Below, in pieces: positions 11,648-22,294 of a DNA stretch of 64,000 nt. The notes beneath the pieces were generated by a model that was not told the origin of the DNA, searched no databases, and saw nothing but the letters and a program-made list of their open reading frames with translations. Where the stretch lies: the NCBI RefSeq assembly GCF_000372725.1, contig NW_005199673.1:22593-86592 (forward strand). The letters are read 5' to 3'. This DNA is from Emiliania huxleyi CCMP1516. Its lineage: Eukaryota > Haptophyta > Isochrysidales > Noelaerhabdaceae. The position numbers and the translations under genes are program-made. Position 1 is the first letter of the stretch, and each line of letters opens with the position of its first letter.

Positions 11648-11705
11648 GAGGTACGTACTTTTAGCTTACTGGGAGACAAGGGAGAGGGGGTTGTGCTCTC
11701 TAGGC
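11648..11705. repeat. Dispersed repeat family D, copy 1
   Basis: GTACTTTTAGCTTACTGGGA followed by GA-rich sequence recurs at 48196-48256. Confidence 0.75.
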
Positions 11706-11934
11706 CCCTAAGGGCCCTACGCGCGGCGTGAGAGCTTGGAAGCGAGCTTTGCATGGCGATCGAGGGTGCTCCGTGCCGCGAGGACGTGCTGTGCACCCGC
11801 ATGCTCGCCTTCCAAGCGCTCTGCGCGGCGGCCACCTTTGCAGTCCGATTCGGCCTCGCGGGGCTCTTCTTTCTACTCTCGGTGGTGCGATGATTTGTGT
11901 GTGTGTGTGAATTTTAGTGCACACACACATGGTA

Positions 11935-12105
11935 CACTCATACAATGAATTGACATCTCCCATGAGGGCGAGTTAAGGCTAGCAGTAGGCAGCTAGCCTG
12001 TGAGGAGAGCGTCCATAGACACCTCACATGACCCCACACACGGTCTCGCCCATGCCTTGCGGCTGGCGGCGAGATTGCTAGATTCTTGGTCGTCTCTATC
12101 CCCCC
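11935..12105. repeat. SINE-like family B, 5' portion
   Basis: Matches the first ~170 bp of the element best seen at 61.59-62.02 kb: ACATCTCCCATGAG, GCTAGCAGTAGGCAGCTAGC, CACCTCACATGACC, CACACGGTCT, GGCGAGATTGCTAGA. The 3' part with the CTAC tail is missing. Confidence 0.8.
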
Positions 12106-12197
12106 CCCCCCCCTCTGCTATCTCTCTCTATGTTGCGGGTGATGCCGTTCTCTTGTTCGGCCTGCGGAGTGCGGTGCTCCCCCCTTCTCTACTACTC

Positions 12198-15100
12198 TCA
12201 GGCCAGGCTTGCAAGGGTCGCGCGGAGCATAATGCGCTCGTTCTGGCTGCGATGGGCTCGCCGGAGCGCCTTCAGCGTGCCATCGTCCAAGCCTGCAGCC
12301 GGGACCAGCGCAACTACGGCACCCGAGGCTTCCGCCTGCAAGACCATGCTCTGCGCCGGCGCGGGGAGAACAGCGCCCAGTCCGAATGAACAGACGACGT
12401 GCTGCTCGATGGCATCCTCGCTCAAGCGGTCGCCACCAAAAGCCTCGTCACCAAGCGACCGAACCTTCTCGATGCTCCTGTTGAGGAAGCCCGCCCCCCC
12501 ACGTTTCCGGACGGCGATGACAGACCGCCGCATCTCTCGCACCTCGGCGGGCGCCGGCTGCATCCGGAGCGCGAGGGCGCCGTCCAACACGAGCGCAAAC
12601 ACCCTCTCCTGCCCCCTCTCGTCGTACTCGGCCTGGAGCTCAAAAGCCTCCGTCTCGGCGAGAGCTTGATGCTGCGCGCACCCGAGGAGCGCGGCCACCG
12701 CCGCATCTGGCAGGTCGAGCACGGCAGCGAGGCGTCGCTCGCAGCCGGGGTCGCCCGCAATCGACGCAGCCACTTGCAACCCGTTGAGCCGGCGCTCCTC
12801 AGCCAGCGGAGCCCGGCCGGGATGTGCCTCGAGGACGCAGTCCTCGGCAATCTGTAGCGCCTCGTCGAGCGTAGAGGAAGGAGCGGGCAGCAGCTTTGCC
12901 ACGGGCATGCGCTGGAAGGTCTTGAGGACTCTGTTGGACAAGCGGCACAGCTGGAGCCGCAGCTTGACGCCCCCGCCCTGTTTCTCGCCCTCTGTGGCTG
13001 CAAGGCGCACGAGCTGCTCAAAGGCCTCGCCCGCCCGCGAGTCAAACTGCGTGACCGCGAGGAAATCGATCACCATGACGACCGCCGACGATGGAGGACC
13101 GCGGTCAGTTTCAGGACTGGCGGTCGCTGGGGCTCCAGCGGAGGTCCTCGACTCGCGACCTGCGTCAAGGGCCAACTTGCAGCTGCTCCTCCACGCCACC
13201 TGGATGCGGCGTGCCTGGCGGTCCTGATTGGTGGCCTGCCGCGCCATTTCTGATAGCCTCACGCTGAGGATCGCCTGCAGCTCGTTGCCGACCGCAAAGT
13301 AGATCGGGCCGCAGAGCTTGGCGAGAACGATGCGCTTCGACACCTTGCGCAACGCCGCCACCTCACACGGCGGGCGGTATGCAGGAGACCGATAAAGCGC
13401 GCAATCGGCAATCGCGGTGGTGACCCCGCGCTTCGAGTCTCGGTACACCATGATGCAGATCATGGACCCCGTGCCTATATTCAAACCTCTTGCTGATGCG
13501 ACGAGAGACTCCTCGCACCAGGATGCAGCTCATCACGATCTCTGTTTTGCCGGCGAATATGTTGAGGAGCAACGCATGCGGCGCGAGATCGGGGACAAAC
13601 TGGCAAGCGAGGTAGACGAAGACCTATGCCAGTCACAGAGAGAGCGTAATGAAACGGCCGCGATGCAAAATAGAGAGTGCCGGGTGACAGAACGCCATGA
13701 GAACAACGACGAACGTGTCCGATAGCGGCTGCCTATTCCCATGGACAGCAACAAGCTTGACGAGACGCCGTCCACAGCGCGCCCTTTCCAGAAACTCCGG
13801 CAGCTGCGGCCTTGCGGTGGGGGCGATTGCGAAGGGGTAAAAGAAGCCCCAACCGATGAGGAGGAAAATCGCTGCAACGTAGAACTCGGGAACGTACCTA
13901 TACGCAGCAGAAGGCGTGAACACAGCGTCTTCACATGTTCGGGTGTGCAGAGCGGGCGGGCGCGGCGCCCCGCGACCGGCACGCTGAACGCGAAGACCAG
14001 CAGCACAAGCGCCCCTGCCACCAAGGCCGACAGCCGGTGGCTGCCGCCGTTCTTACGAGCGAGGACGCTCGAGCCGAGCTGCGCATACACGTGGGTGCCG
14101 CCGACGAAGGATAGCAGCACCTGCTCACAGTGGTGTAGTGTGCGCCGTTTGCACACATGGCGGAGTGGGGAGAGCGGCACACACCGAGAGCAGCCCGATG
14201 TGCTCCAGCTCGCGATTGGCGTCGAAGGCGTCCTCGGGCATGGGGTCGCATGCGGGCGGCTCGCCGAACGACTTGAGTATGCCCTCGTAGTTGGCCATGC
14301 AGTCGAGGAACGAGACGATGGCGACCGTGACGACGAGGTTGGCGACCTCGAAGAAGCTGTCGCTGTCCGACAGGTACAGCTCCGCGCCGACAGTGGTCAA
14401 ATACTCGCGAGGGCTGACAGTCGGCGACCGCGGGGTCAGCCAGCGGTACTCATCGTATGAGATGCGGCCGTCGCCATTGTAGTCCGCGTCCCGCAGCTCC
14501 GTCGCTCCCGCCGCGCCGGCGATCCCCACCAACGCCCAAAAGACGGCGATCGGAGCCAGCATACAGCACGGGCCCCAGAGGGGGGACATCCGCTTTGCGC
14601 GAGGGTAGCGCCGCGCCAGCCGCGCCGGCGCCTTGAGGATGAAGACGACCGTTGCCAGCGCCGCGCACAGCTGGCCGACGCAGTACCTGTTCTCAGTCTG
14701 AGAGTGAGTAGACGCCCTCCACAGCTTGTACGGCGGAGCTGACCGCGGCGCACGGCGAGAAGAAGCCCGGCACCCAATGGATGGGCCAGAGGTACTGAAA
14801 GGGTACGCGGCTGGCGTGCGCCAGGCCGCCGCGGATGGCGAGGAGGCCGATGGAGGCGAGCAACCCAGAGATGACGGGAGGCGGCAGCAGCTTGACAAGC
14901 GTGCCCAGCTTCATTCGACCGGCGAAGTAGAAGAAGCAGCCGGTAAAGAAGGCGGCCCACGAGATGGCGTGGAAGACGTGCAACTCGGCCTCGAACACCA
15001 AGGCCTAAGCTGGGAGAGAAGGGTGAAGAGGTGAGGCAGGTTCGGTGCAACTCGGCCTCGAACACCAAGGCCTAAGCTGGGAGAGAAGGGTGAAGAGGTG

Positions 15101-15642
15101 AGGCAGGTTCGAGGCGTACTGAGGAGCGCCTTGCGCGCCTTGTCCTCCTCCGACATCACGCCGTGTTCGTCGTCGCCAATGATACCATCGTCGTCGCCCA
15201 TCGTGTGTGCGATGATGCGAGGCACCGTGAGCGCGAGCAGGACTGCCGGCACGTCCTGCGACGCCACGATCGCGTATTGGAGTCGTCCGAAGAGCGCCGA
15301 GACGACGATCGAGATGGAAGACGTGAATAAGAGCATCGTCATTCCCAGGCTCGTGGCCTCTGAGGCAGCCTCTCCGCTGACGAAGTTGAAGGGAGAAAAG
15401 TAAATGCTTGCCATGACCGCCAGGCATAGGATGCAGTTCAAACCGCCCACCAGGCCGCCCAATAAATTCGGCATAACTTCGCTCCGATCGGGAAAAGTCT
15501 CGCCGAGAGTTGGCCAGTACCCGCAGAGGAACCAGCGCTTCTTGTCGGACCCGCCGATGAGGCAGGCCAGCAGCTTTGCGCGAGCGCGAGACATCGGCGA
15601 GGTTGGCGGGCGCTCTACGACCTGCGCTCGCTCGCCCAGCAT
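12198..15642 (-). CDS. SulP-family anion transporter with EF-hand, STAS and cNMP-binding-like domains
   Basis: SulP/SLC26 proteins move sulfate or other anions across membranes. The exon from 15642 opens cytosolic then enters membrane helices (NLLGGLVGGLNCILCLAVMA). The next carries FFTGCFFYFAGRMKLGTLVK and PPPVISGLLASIGLLAIRGG, typical of the SulP core. The third holds further helices and, at 14449-14484, a perfect EF-hand loop DYNGDGRISYDE. Later exons give SFVGGTHVYAQLGSS and FYVAAIFLLIGWGFF. The last exon (to 12198) contains a STAS domain (CGPIYFAVGNELQ; VVMVIDFLAVTQFDS) and a C-terminal region like a cyclic-nucleotide-binding fold (FALVLDGALALR; GGAGFLNRS; MVLQAEASGAVVALVP). SulP-STAS-cNMP architecture is known in fungal YGR125W-type proteins; the calcium-binding insert is unusual. 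Exon borders are approximate, several probably with GC donors. Family call firm, exact model not. Confidence 0.85.
14980..15112. repeat. Tandem duplication of an exon start with its splice acceptor
   Basis: About 65 bp (CAACTCGGCCTCGAACACCA through GGTGAGGCAGGTTCG) occurs twice back to back. On the minus strand it contains the acceptor and first codons of the second SulP exon, so two acceptors compete. Confidence 0.85.
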
Positions 15643-15688
15643 TGTGCCGCGGCGACACAAACGCTGAAATCTGCACCCCCTGAGGTTC

Positions 15689-15699
15689 GGAATTCTTTT
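15689..15699 (-). promoter_or_regulatory. AAAAGAATTCC motif upstream of the SulP start
   Basis: Read on the coding strand, AAAAGAATTCC lies 47-57 nt before the chosen ATG at 15642. Similar motifs sit at comparable distance before alpha-tubulin and the 63-kb secreted gene. A core promoter role is inferred. Confidence 0.35.
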
Positions 15700-15830
15700 C
15701 TCGAGGTTCTCGAGGTGGATATCCTTTGGCCGCGTTTGGTAGCGAGGATTGGTGTAATCCGAGCCACGGAGGCGTGTTTTCTGACGGCCGACCGTCAGTG
15801 CACGGAGTTGCCCCTTCTCCGAATTCTTTG
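15700..15830. repeat. Dispersed repeat family C, copy 2
   Basis: CTCGAGGTGGATATCCTTTG, GAGGATTGGTGTAATCCGAG and GACGGCCGACCGTCAGTGCA match copies at 9.5 and 45.6 kb. It directly abuts the SulP promoter region. Confidence 0.88.
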
Positions 15831-15847
15831 GAATTCTTTTGGCATCA

Positions 15848-16640
15848 TTAAAGTTTGTTCTTTTGTGTTGTTAGAATTTTAAAACAAAGCTCCTTCGCAC
15901 GACACTGGGCACGGGACTGGCGCGCACTGGCACTAACATAGTGCAGCCCTAGCCAATTCTTGGTGGTCCAAGTCACCTCGTCGTACGTCGAGGTACTGGG
16001 CCCGCGTCCCCACTTGTCTCCGTGCAGCAAATTCGCCGCCTTCCCGGGGATCTCGCCGACCCCCTTCCCGAACCCACCGAACGACTCCAAGACTCGAACA
16101 GCAGCACAAGCTGAACGTCGGCAAGAGAATTTCACGACAAATGAAAAGCAAGGCGCGCGATGAGCGGACCGCCACTGCTGTACTTAAGGGGATACAAGAG
16201 GTCCAAACCAAAGGGGAACACTCGCACCAAGTCCAAGACAGGACGCCGAGGACAAAAGAATTTTACAACAAAACTCCCTCGCACGACACTGGGCACGGGA
16301 CTGGCGCGCACTGGCACTAACACAGGTACACCACGGGAGCCGCCTAAGACAAAAAAAAAAAGAAGACCCAGAGGACTAATCTAACACAAGCAGTCTCGGA
16401 CGCAAGTATCAGCAGCACCGTGAACAAGTCTCCACCGACAAGGAATCGGGGCCGAGGGAAAGGCCGAGGAAAATGACCAGAAAAGGGGCCGAAAACGAGA
16501 AGAGGAAAAGAGACGCCCTCGTGCATTGGACTGTGATGCTACCTTATCCGACGTCTCGGCAGGCGGAGCAGCCCTGTGATTACGGTCTGAAGCGCCCGGC
16601 ACGGTTCGTAGCCCCACACGTATGGGGGCCTCTACTCCTG
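15848..16640. other. Stretch with a direct repeat, no firm gene
   Basis: About 60 bp including CGACACTGGGCACGGGACTG and GCGCGCACTGGCACTAACA occurs at 15898-15940 and again at 16278-16322, both preceded by AGAATTTTA. A minus-strand frame between them (15848-16135) includes GKAANLLHGDKWGRGPS but matches no family I know. Confidence 0.45.
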
Positions 16641-16700
16641 GTTATACGGCGGCGGCGGAGAGCGCGGCTGGAGCTGCGGCTGGGCGCCAAGGCGTCCGAA

Positions 16701-17186
16701 TCAGCGTCCGAAACAACAACGAGCTCCAGCTCCCCATGGGTCGTACTTGATTGCGGTGACGCACGTGTCCGACTGCAGGCGGCGGCGGTCATCGCTCTCG
16801 TGCGGATGGTCGTGGCAGCAGGGCAGGTCGGGGTGTTCCGCGCAGGTGCTGCAGATGGCCGCCGTGGCGGCGGGCGGCAAGTGTTTGCTGTAGTCGGACG
16901 GGGTGGCGTCCGGTTCCAGGTGCCCGGACGTCGCCTCCGCCGAGAGGCTGCACGTCACAGGGCAGGTCATCTTCACTTCGTCCACGCAGGTCGTGTCGCA
17001 GGCCGAGTTGGTGGTGTTGCAGAGGCCAAAGCCTTTCGCTTGCTCGCACGTCGGGACAAAGCCGGCGTCACACGGCGCCGGAGCCGGGGCAAAGATGGGC
17101 CCGCGCGCTTTCGGATTGATCGCTGACTCACGCAAGTCGGAGGGCGCGGGCGCCGCCAGGGCGGCGACGGCGAGAGCGGCCAACAT
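16701..17186 (-). CDS. Secreted cysteine-rich protein
   Basis: A 161-residue product begins with a clear signal peptide (MLAALAVAALAAPAPSD). The mature part carries about a dozen cysteines, many spaced as in disulfide-stabilised extracellular domains (CEQAKGFGLC; CDTTCVDEVKMTCPVTC; ICSTCAEHPDLPCCHDH) and ends ARCCFGR. No enzyme motif is visible, and I do not recognise the family. It lies head to head with the DUF4326-like gene on the plus strand, with roughly 100 bp between the start and the first plus-strand exon. A function at the cell surface or scales is possible but inferred. No intron is needed. Confidence 0.65.
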   Translation of the reverse strand: MLAALAVAALAAPAPSDLRESAINPKARGPIFAPAPAPCDAGFVPTCEQAKGFGLCNTTNSACDTTCVDEVKMTCPVTCSLSAEATSGHLEPDATPSDYSKHLPPAATAAICSTCAEHPDLPCCHDHPHESDDRRRLQSDTCVTAIKYDPWGAGARCCFGR

Positions 17187-17288
17187 GTGTGTATGCCGCC
17201 GGGGTACAGCTCGTTTGGGGTACAGCTCTCCTCGGTCCTCGGCCGCCGAATTTGAAAAAAAGAATTACAGTTGGTGCTTAACTGAATT

Positions 17289-18291
17289 CCGCTCGCAGGC
17301 GCAGAGGCCGCCGCCGCCGCAGCAGACGTGGACGCAGGGGCAGGCGCAGAGGCTGCCGCCGCCGCGGGCGTGGATGCAGCAGGGGCAAGCGCCGCCGCAG
17401 CGGCAGCAGATGCCACTGCTGCAGCCGCCGCCGCCGCCGCCGCGGGGGATGCAGCAGCCGCAGCAGTGGGAGCAGCACCCGTGGGGGCAGCCACAGACGA
17501 TGCCGCCGATGCCGTCGATGACGATGCAGCCGCCGCCGGCGGCGGCGTGGACGCCGCTGCCGCCGCAGCCGCCGCCGCAGGCCCACCCGCAGTGGCAGAA
17601 CCCGCCGCCGCAGGAGACCCGCGGACATGGGGACCTGCGCGCGTTCGCCGGTGCGGGCTTCACGGGGTTCGGCCCCCCGCTCGATCCGGATCTGTCGTCG
17701 CGGGTCCTCGTCTGCGACGCGAACGCGCCGATGCGCGAGGCGGCCGAGCTGGACAAGAGCGACCAGATCCTCTGCACGCGGGACGAGTCCCACGGCTGGG
17801 TCGAGGTCAGCAACCCGGTGCGGGTGCGGGAGGTCGTGAGGAGCGGGGAGGCGCGCGACGACATGGAGGGCCGCGCCGTGTCGTGCGAATACCTCGAGGC
17901 TCACATCCAGAACATCGAGCGGGGCGGGCAAACCGAAGGCTCGCTCCTCGAGCAAGCGTTCGAAAAGGGCCTCATCCTCCACCACGACTGGCACGACGAG
18001 CGGCGGGCGCCCGAACGGACTCTCGAGGCCATCAACTACATCGCCACGAAGGTCGTGGAGGGCCGGACCGTAGCGCTCGGGTGCACCTGCCCTATGGACG
18101 GGGGGGCCTGCCACCGCAACGTCATCCGTCGCGCCGTCCTGCGGGCGGCCATGCGCAAGAAGCAGGAGCTGGACTCGCGCCGGCGCGATCGCGACCAGCG
18201 GTCGCGCTCCCGCTCGCGATCGCCGCCGCAATTTGGCGGGCGCCGCTCGTTCGCGCCGTCACGCTTCGGCGGGCGCCCAAGCTACGGCTAG
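17289..18291 (+). CDS. DUF4326-like protein with Gln/Pro-rich N-terminus and RS tail
   Basis: The frame opens after a plausible acceptor (TCGCAG) near 17289; the true start is not fixed and may be in an upstream exon. Residues roughly 1-115 are Gln/Pro/Met-rich. The middle contains a conserved-looking domain (SSRVLVCDANAPMREAAELD; EVSNPVRVREVVRSGEA) ending in the cysteine signature LGCTCPMDGGACHRNVI, which fits the C-x-C...CH pattern of DUF4326, a domain found in phage and retroelement proteins. The tail is an RS-type stretch (RDRDQRSRSRSRSPPQ) followed by FGGR repeats, as in RNA-binding proteins. A retrotransposon fragment follows 100 bp downstream, so the gene could be retroelement-derived. 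Biochemical role unknown. Confidence 0.6.
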
Positions 18292-18399
18292 CCGCGCTGT
18301 GGCCACGACCCCCACCCTCGAGCCAAGACGCGCGTAGTAGGGACCCGAGTAGGGACCCGAACAGCGCGACAGTAGGGGGGGGCAGGGGAGAGATCAGAG

Positions 18400-19265
18400 A
18401 GAAGGGAAGGGGCCAGGGAGAAGAAAAGGGGGAGGAGCCGAAAAAAAGGAGCCTAAACCCAACTGCGCACAAAGACACGTACACATACACATGGAGCATA
18501 ACGGCGAGAGATTGGAACGCACTGATGAAAGCGATGCACGGAAATGGGCCACACCGCATAGAGTGGGGAAGGCAATCGAGCCCCACGAACGCACCGGCCA
18601 CGAGACACAACAAGGGGCCAACGAACCCAGGGGGAAGCCCCAGCTGCACAAAACCAGAGGACCCCCCCCGCAGAGAGAGAAGAAGCGAAAAAGCCAGACG
18701 GCGCGCCCGAAAAAGAAAACGCGGGAGACGGCGCCCAGCGCCAAGGGGACGCGAAGCGTGGACGGGGGCAGAGGTCGCCGCCCTCCCGATCCGCGCACAA
18801 AAGAGAAGGGTGTGGGCGTGGAAGAGACACCGACGGAATGCGCGGCGGAAAGAGCGAGGGAAGCTAGACCCCGACCTAGACTTCTACGGGGTACCCGCAG
18901 TCGAACCCACCTTGAGCCCGCTCGAGAGGGCGGACACGCGGGCGCAACGCCTGGGAATGGGGCCCCTCATCGACGAGGACCTAGCACACCTGGGGATACC
19001 CGCGGCCTACACGTGGCACATCCCCATCACCGAGTGGAACGCGCTCATGAAAGCACTGCACGGAAACGGAATGAGCAAGGGCAAACAGAAGAGGGCAACC
19101 GGGAAGAAGGCGCACGAACAAGCCCATTTCGCCACCCTCAACGTCTGCGGCGGGGGCCTCGAGAGCATAGAGGGGGCGATGGAGGAGATACGGGAACTGG
19201 GCCGTGCGATCCGATGGGTAGGGAGTCTGTGCCCGGGCGGTGTCCGGTGTGGAGTCTCTCTCTGA
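18400..19265 (+). mobile_element. Non-LTR retrotransposon fragment (gag-like region and start of endonuclease)
   Basis: The frame contains a twice-repeated block, YTWSITARDWNALMKAMHGN near 18480 and TWHIPITEWNALMKALHGNG near 19010, separated by a highly basic region. It then reads AHFATLNVCGGGLESIEGA, which matches the first strand of an apurinic-type endonuclease as in LINE ORF2 proteins. It is cut off at about 19205 by repeat family E. No reverse transcriptase follows. This is a dead fragment; an insertion or deletion has removed the rest. Confidence 0.6.
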
Positions 19266-19305
19266 TCCCACCTGTGATGTTGGGTGCGACGCGGCCCAAA
19301 GGGTG
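19205..19305 (+). repeat. Dispersed repeat family E, copy 1
   Basis: GATCCGATGGGTAGGG, CTGTGCCCGGGCGGTGTCCG and GTGTGGAGT, then TGATCCC...TGATGTTGGGTG, are found in reverse complement at 35.53-35.64 kb. It probably marks a retroelement end. Confidence 0.8.
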
Positions 19306-19383
19306 GGGGGGTATGGTCCTGACCGCCCGAGGCCGGCAGCCGTGAGGCTGGGTCTGTCAGCAGGCGGGGAGGGTATGGTCTCG

Positions 19384-19495
19384 AGGTTAGGTTAGGTTAG
19401 GTAGAAAGGTGAAAAACAGCCAGGCTCGGACTGGACACCGCGAGGCCGGACTAGACCGTGTGTGTGGTCATGTGAGGTGTCTCTGGTCACTCGCG
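19384..19495 (-). repeat. SINE-like family B, internally deleted copy
   Basis: In reverse complement it reads GTGACCAGAGACACCTCACA, CACGGTCTAGTCCGGCCTCG, then jumps to GTGTCCAGTCCGAGCCTGGC and TTTCTACCTAACCTAACC. The central ~300 bp of the full element are absent. The tail has drifted to CCTAAC units, which look telomere-like but are part of this repeat. Confidence 0.8.
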
Positions 19496-19556
19496 GGGAA
19501 ACCATACGTACCAAAAAGTCCGAACCCAGCGTGTCCGCGTCGTGAGCCCTGGAGCT

Positions 19557-22262
19557 ATGGCGGCGACGGAGGCGTACCTCGAGAAGCACGGCGTGACCAA
19601 GATGCTCGACGCGATCGTCAACGAGCTCGTCAGCGAGAAACCCGCCGACCCTATTTCCTTCCTCATCAACGGGCTGCTCAAGGAGGCTGGCAAGCGCGGT
19701 CAGGAGCCGGCGCTGCTGCAGCGGCTCGTGGAGCTCAAGAAGACGCTGCTGAGCGAGCAGGCCGAGGCGAGTAAGACGCTGGACGAGAAGGCCAAGCTGA
19801 GCGCCGAGGTTGACAAGCTCGCGTACCGCATCAAACACTTGTGCAAAGCCCTCGACACTGCAGAGGCAAACGGCGGCGGCGGCGGCGGCGGCGCGGCGGC
19901 GCCGTCGGTCGGGCAGATCCCCGTCGGGCACACGGCCTTCTCGTGGGCCGGCGGCGTCCAGGTCGGGGGCGGAGGCGGAGGCGGCGCGGGCGGCGGCGGC
20001 GGCGCGCCTGCCGCTGCTGTGGCGGCGGGCGGCGCGGCGGGAGGTGCCAGCCTAGATATAGAAACGGCAAGGATGAGATGGGAGGCTAAGTAGAGATGGG
20101 TATCAGGGAGCGGGTCCCCGCCCTCGCGGGTCTTTTGTGCAGGCGCCGAGCTTCCGAGCGAGCGGTACTCGTCTCGAGTGGCGGTGGCGACGCTGCTCAA
20201 GGCGATCTCCACTCCTCTCTGCGACTTCCTGCCACCTTGACTCCTCTCCACTGCTCTCCACTACTCTCCACTCCTCTCTGCCACTTCCTGCCACCTTGAC
20301 TCCTCTCCACTGCTCTCCACCACTCTCCACTGTTCTCCACTTTTCTTCTCTGCTCTCCACTGTTCTCCACTACTCTCCACTGCTCTCCACTACTTTCTCC
20401 TCCTCCACCCCCCACCACTCTCCACCACCCTCCCCTCCTCTCCTCCACCCTCCACTCCTCTCCACTGTTCTCCACCCCTCTCTCCTGCTGCCACTAGGCG
20501 AGCCCCGAGGCGGAGGGCAAGGAGGTGGTCGTGTGCGGTTGGGTCAAGACCAACCGGCCACAGCAGAAGCGCCTGGGCCTCTCTCCCGGGCCGGTCCTCT
20601 CGACGCCTCCTCGCGCCTCCCTGTAGGTCGCAGAAGAAGCTCTGCTTCATGTCGATCAACGACGGCTCGTGCCAGGCCAACCTCCAGCTCGTCCTCGAGA
20701 AGGACAAGCTCGACGCCGCCGCGTGGGAGGCCGCCAAGGGCGCCGGCAACGGCGCGGCGGTGCGCGTGGCCGGCCCGCTCAAGTTGTCGCCGAAGGAGGG
20801 GCAGCAGTGGGAGCTGCCCGTGGGCAGCATCGAGATCGTCGGCCCGTCGGACGGGGGCAGCTACCCCATCCCGCCCGCAAAGATCAACCTCGAGACGCTG
20901 CGCGGCCTCACGCACATGCGGCCGCGCACGGGCGTCATGGGCGCCGTGATGCGCGTGCGCAACGCGCTGGCCTACGCGACGCACACCTTCTTCCAGCAGG
21001 CGGGGTTCCTGTACGTGCACGCGCCGCTCATCACGGGCGCGGACTGCGAGGGCGCGGGCGAGATGTTCCAGGTGACCACCCTCGACCTTGCCAAGCCGCT
21101 GCCGCAGTCGGCGGGCGGCGGCGTCGACTACGCGCAAGACTTCTTCAGCAAGCCCGCGTACCTCACTGTCTCGGGGCAGCTCAACGGCGAGTACTACGCG
21201 TGCGCGTTCGGCTCCATCTACACCTTCGGCCCACCCCTTCCTTCCGCGCGGAGACAACACGGAACAGCGCGCGGCGCCGACGCGGCGCCTTCTCGTTCTT
21301 AGGCCCGACGTTCCGCGCGGAGAACTCCAACACGACGCGCCACCTGGCCGAGTTTTGGATGATCGAGCCGGAGATTGCCTTTTGCGACCTCACGCAGAAC
21401 ATGGACTGCGTCGAGGGCTACTTGCGCCACTGCTTCTCGCATGTGCTGGCCGAGTGCGGCGAGGACCTGGCCTTCCTCGAGGACTACGAGGTGAAGCGCA
21501 AGGAGGAGGCTGGCGAGGGTAGAAGCGGAACACGCACTCTTGTCCCGCAGCTAGCGCTCGAGGGGGCTCTCTCGGTGAGGAGGCGAGGAGTTCGTACCAG
21601 CGACTCATTCTTCGTAGGCTGGCGAGCCGCTTGAGGAGACGCTGCGCGCGCGGCTCGAGGTGGCGAGAGATGGGGAGAGATGGGGAGAGATGGGGAGAGA
21701 TGGGGAGAGATGGGGAGAGATGGGGAGAGATTAGCTTGAGGAGACGCTACGCGCGCGGCTCGAGGTGGCTGCACCTCGGCCGCACCTCAGCCGCACCTCG
21801 GCTGCACCTCAGCCATACCTCGGCCATACCTCGGCCGCACCTCGGCCGCACTTCGGCCGCACCTCGGCCGCACTTCGGCCATACCTCGGCCGTACCGGTT
21901 CTATCTCGGCCAGTTCTCGGCCAGACCTCGGCGCGTCTCATGTGTTCCAGCTCTCTTCTAGCTCCCTCCTCCCTGCGGGCAGGTGGTGGTGAAAGACGCC
22001 TTCGCGCGCGTCTCGTACACGGAGGCGGTCGAGATCGTCAAGCAGGTGCAATCTCGTGCAATCTCGTGCAATCTCGTGCAATCTCGTGCAATCTCGAGCC
22101 GCGCCTCCCCCCACCTCGCCCACAGGTGCCGGGACCGAAGGACGGCGTGGCGTGGGAGTTCCCGCCGCAGTGGGGCGAGGAGCTGCAGACGGAGCACGAA
22201 AAGTACCTCGCTGAGGTGGTCTACAAGAAGCCCGTCATCGTGTACAACTACCCAAAGAAGTG

Positions 22263-22294
<32 letters not shown>

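Noticed and set aside
17328-19265. 645-codon plus-strand ORF rich in Ala/Asp
   Set aside because: It reads a different frame of the Gln/Pro-rich and DUF4326-like exon and then runs into the retroelement. Its Ala/Asp composition reflects GCN/GAN codons out of frame. Only the last third, over the LINE fragment, is meaningful.
19386-19402. GGTTAGGTTAGGTTAGG as telomeric repeat
   Set aside because: It is the degenerate tail of a family B element; only three units, interior to the window.
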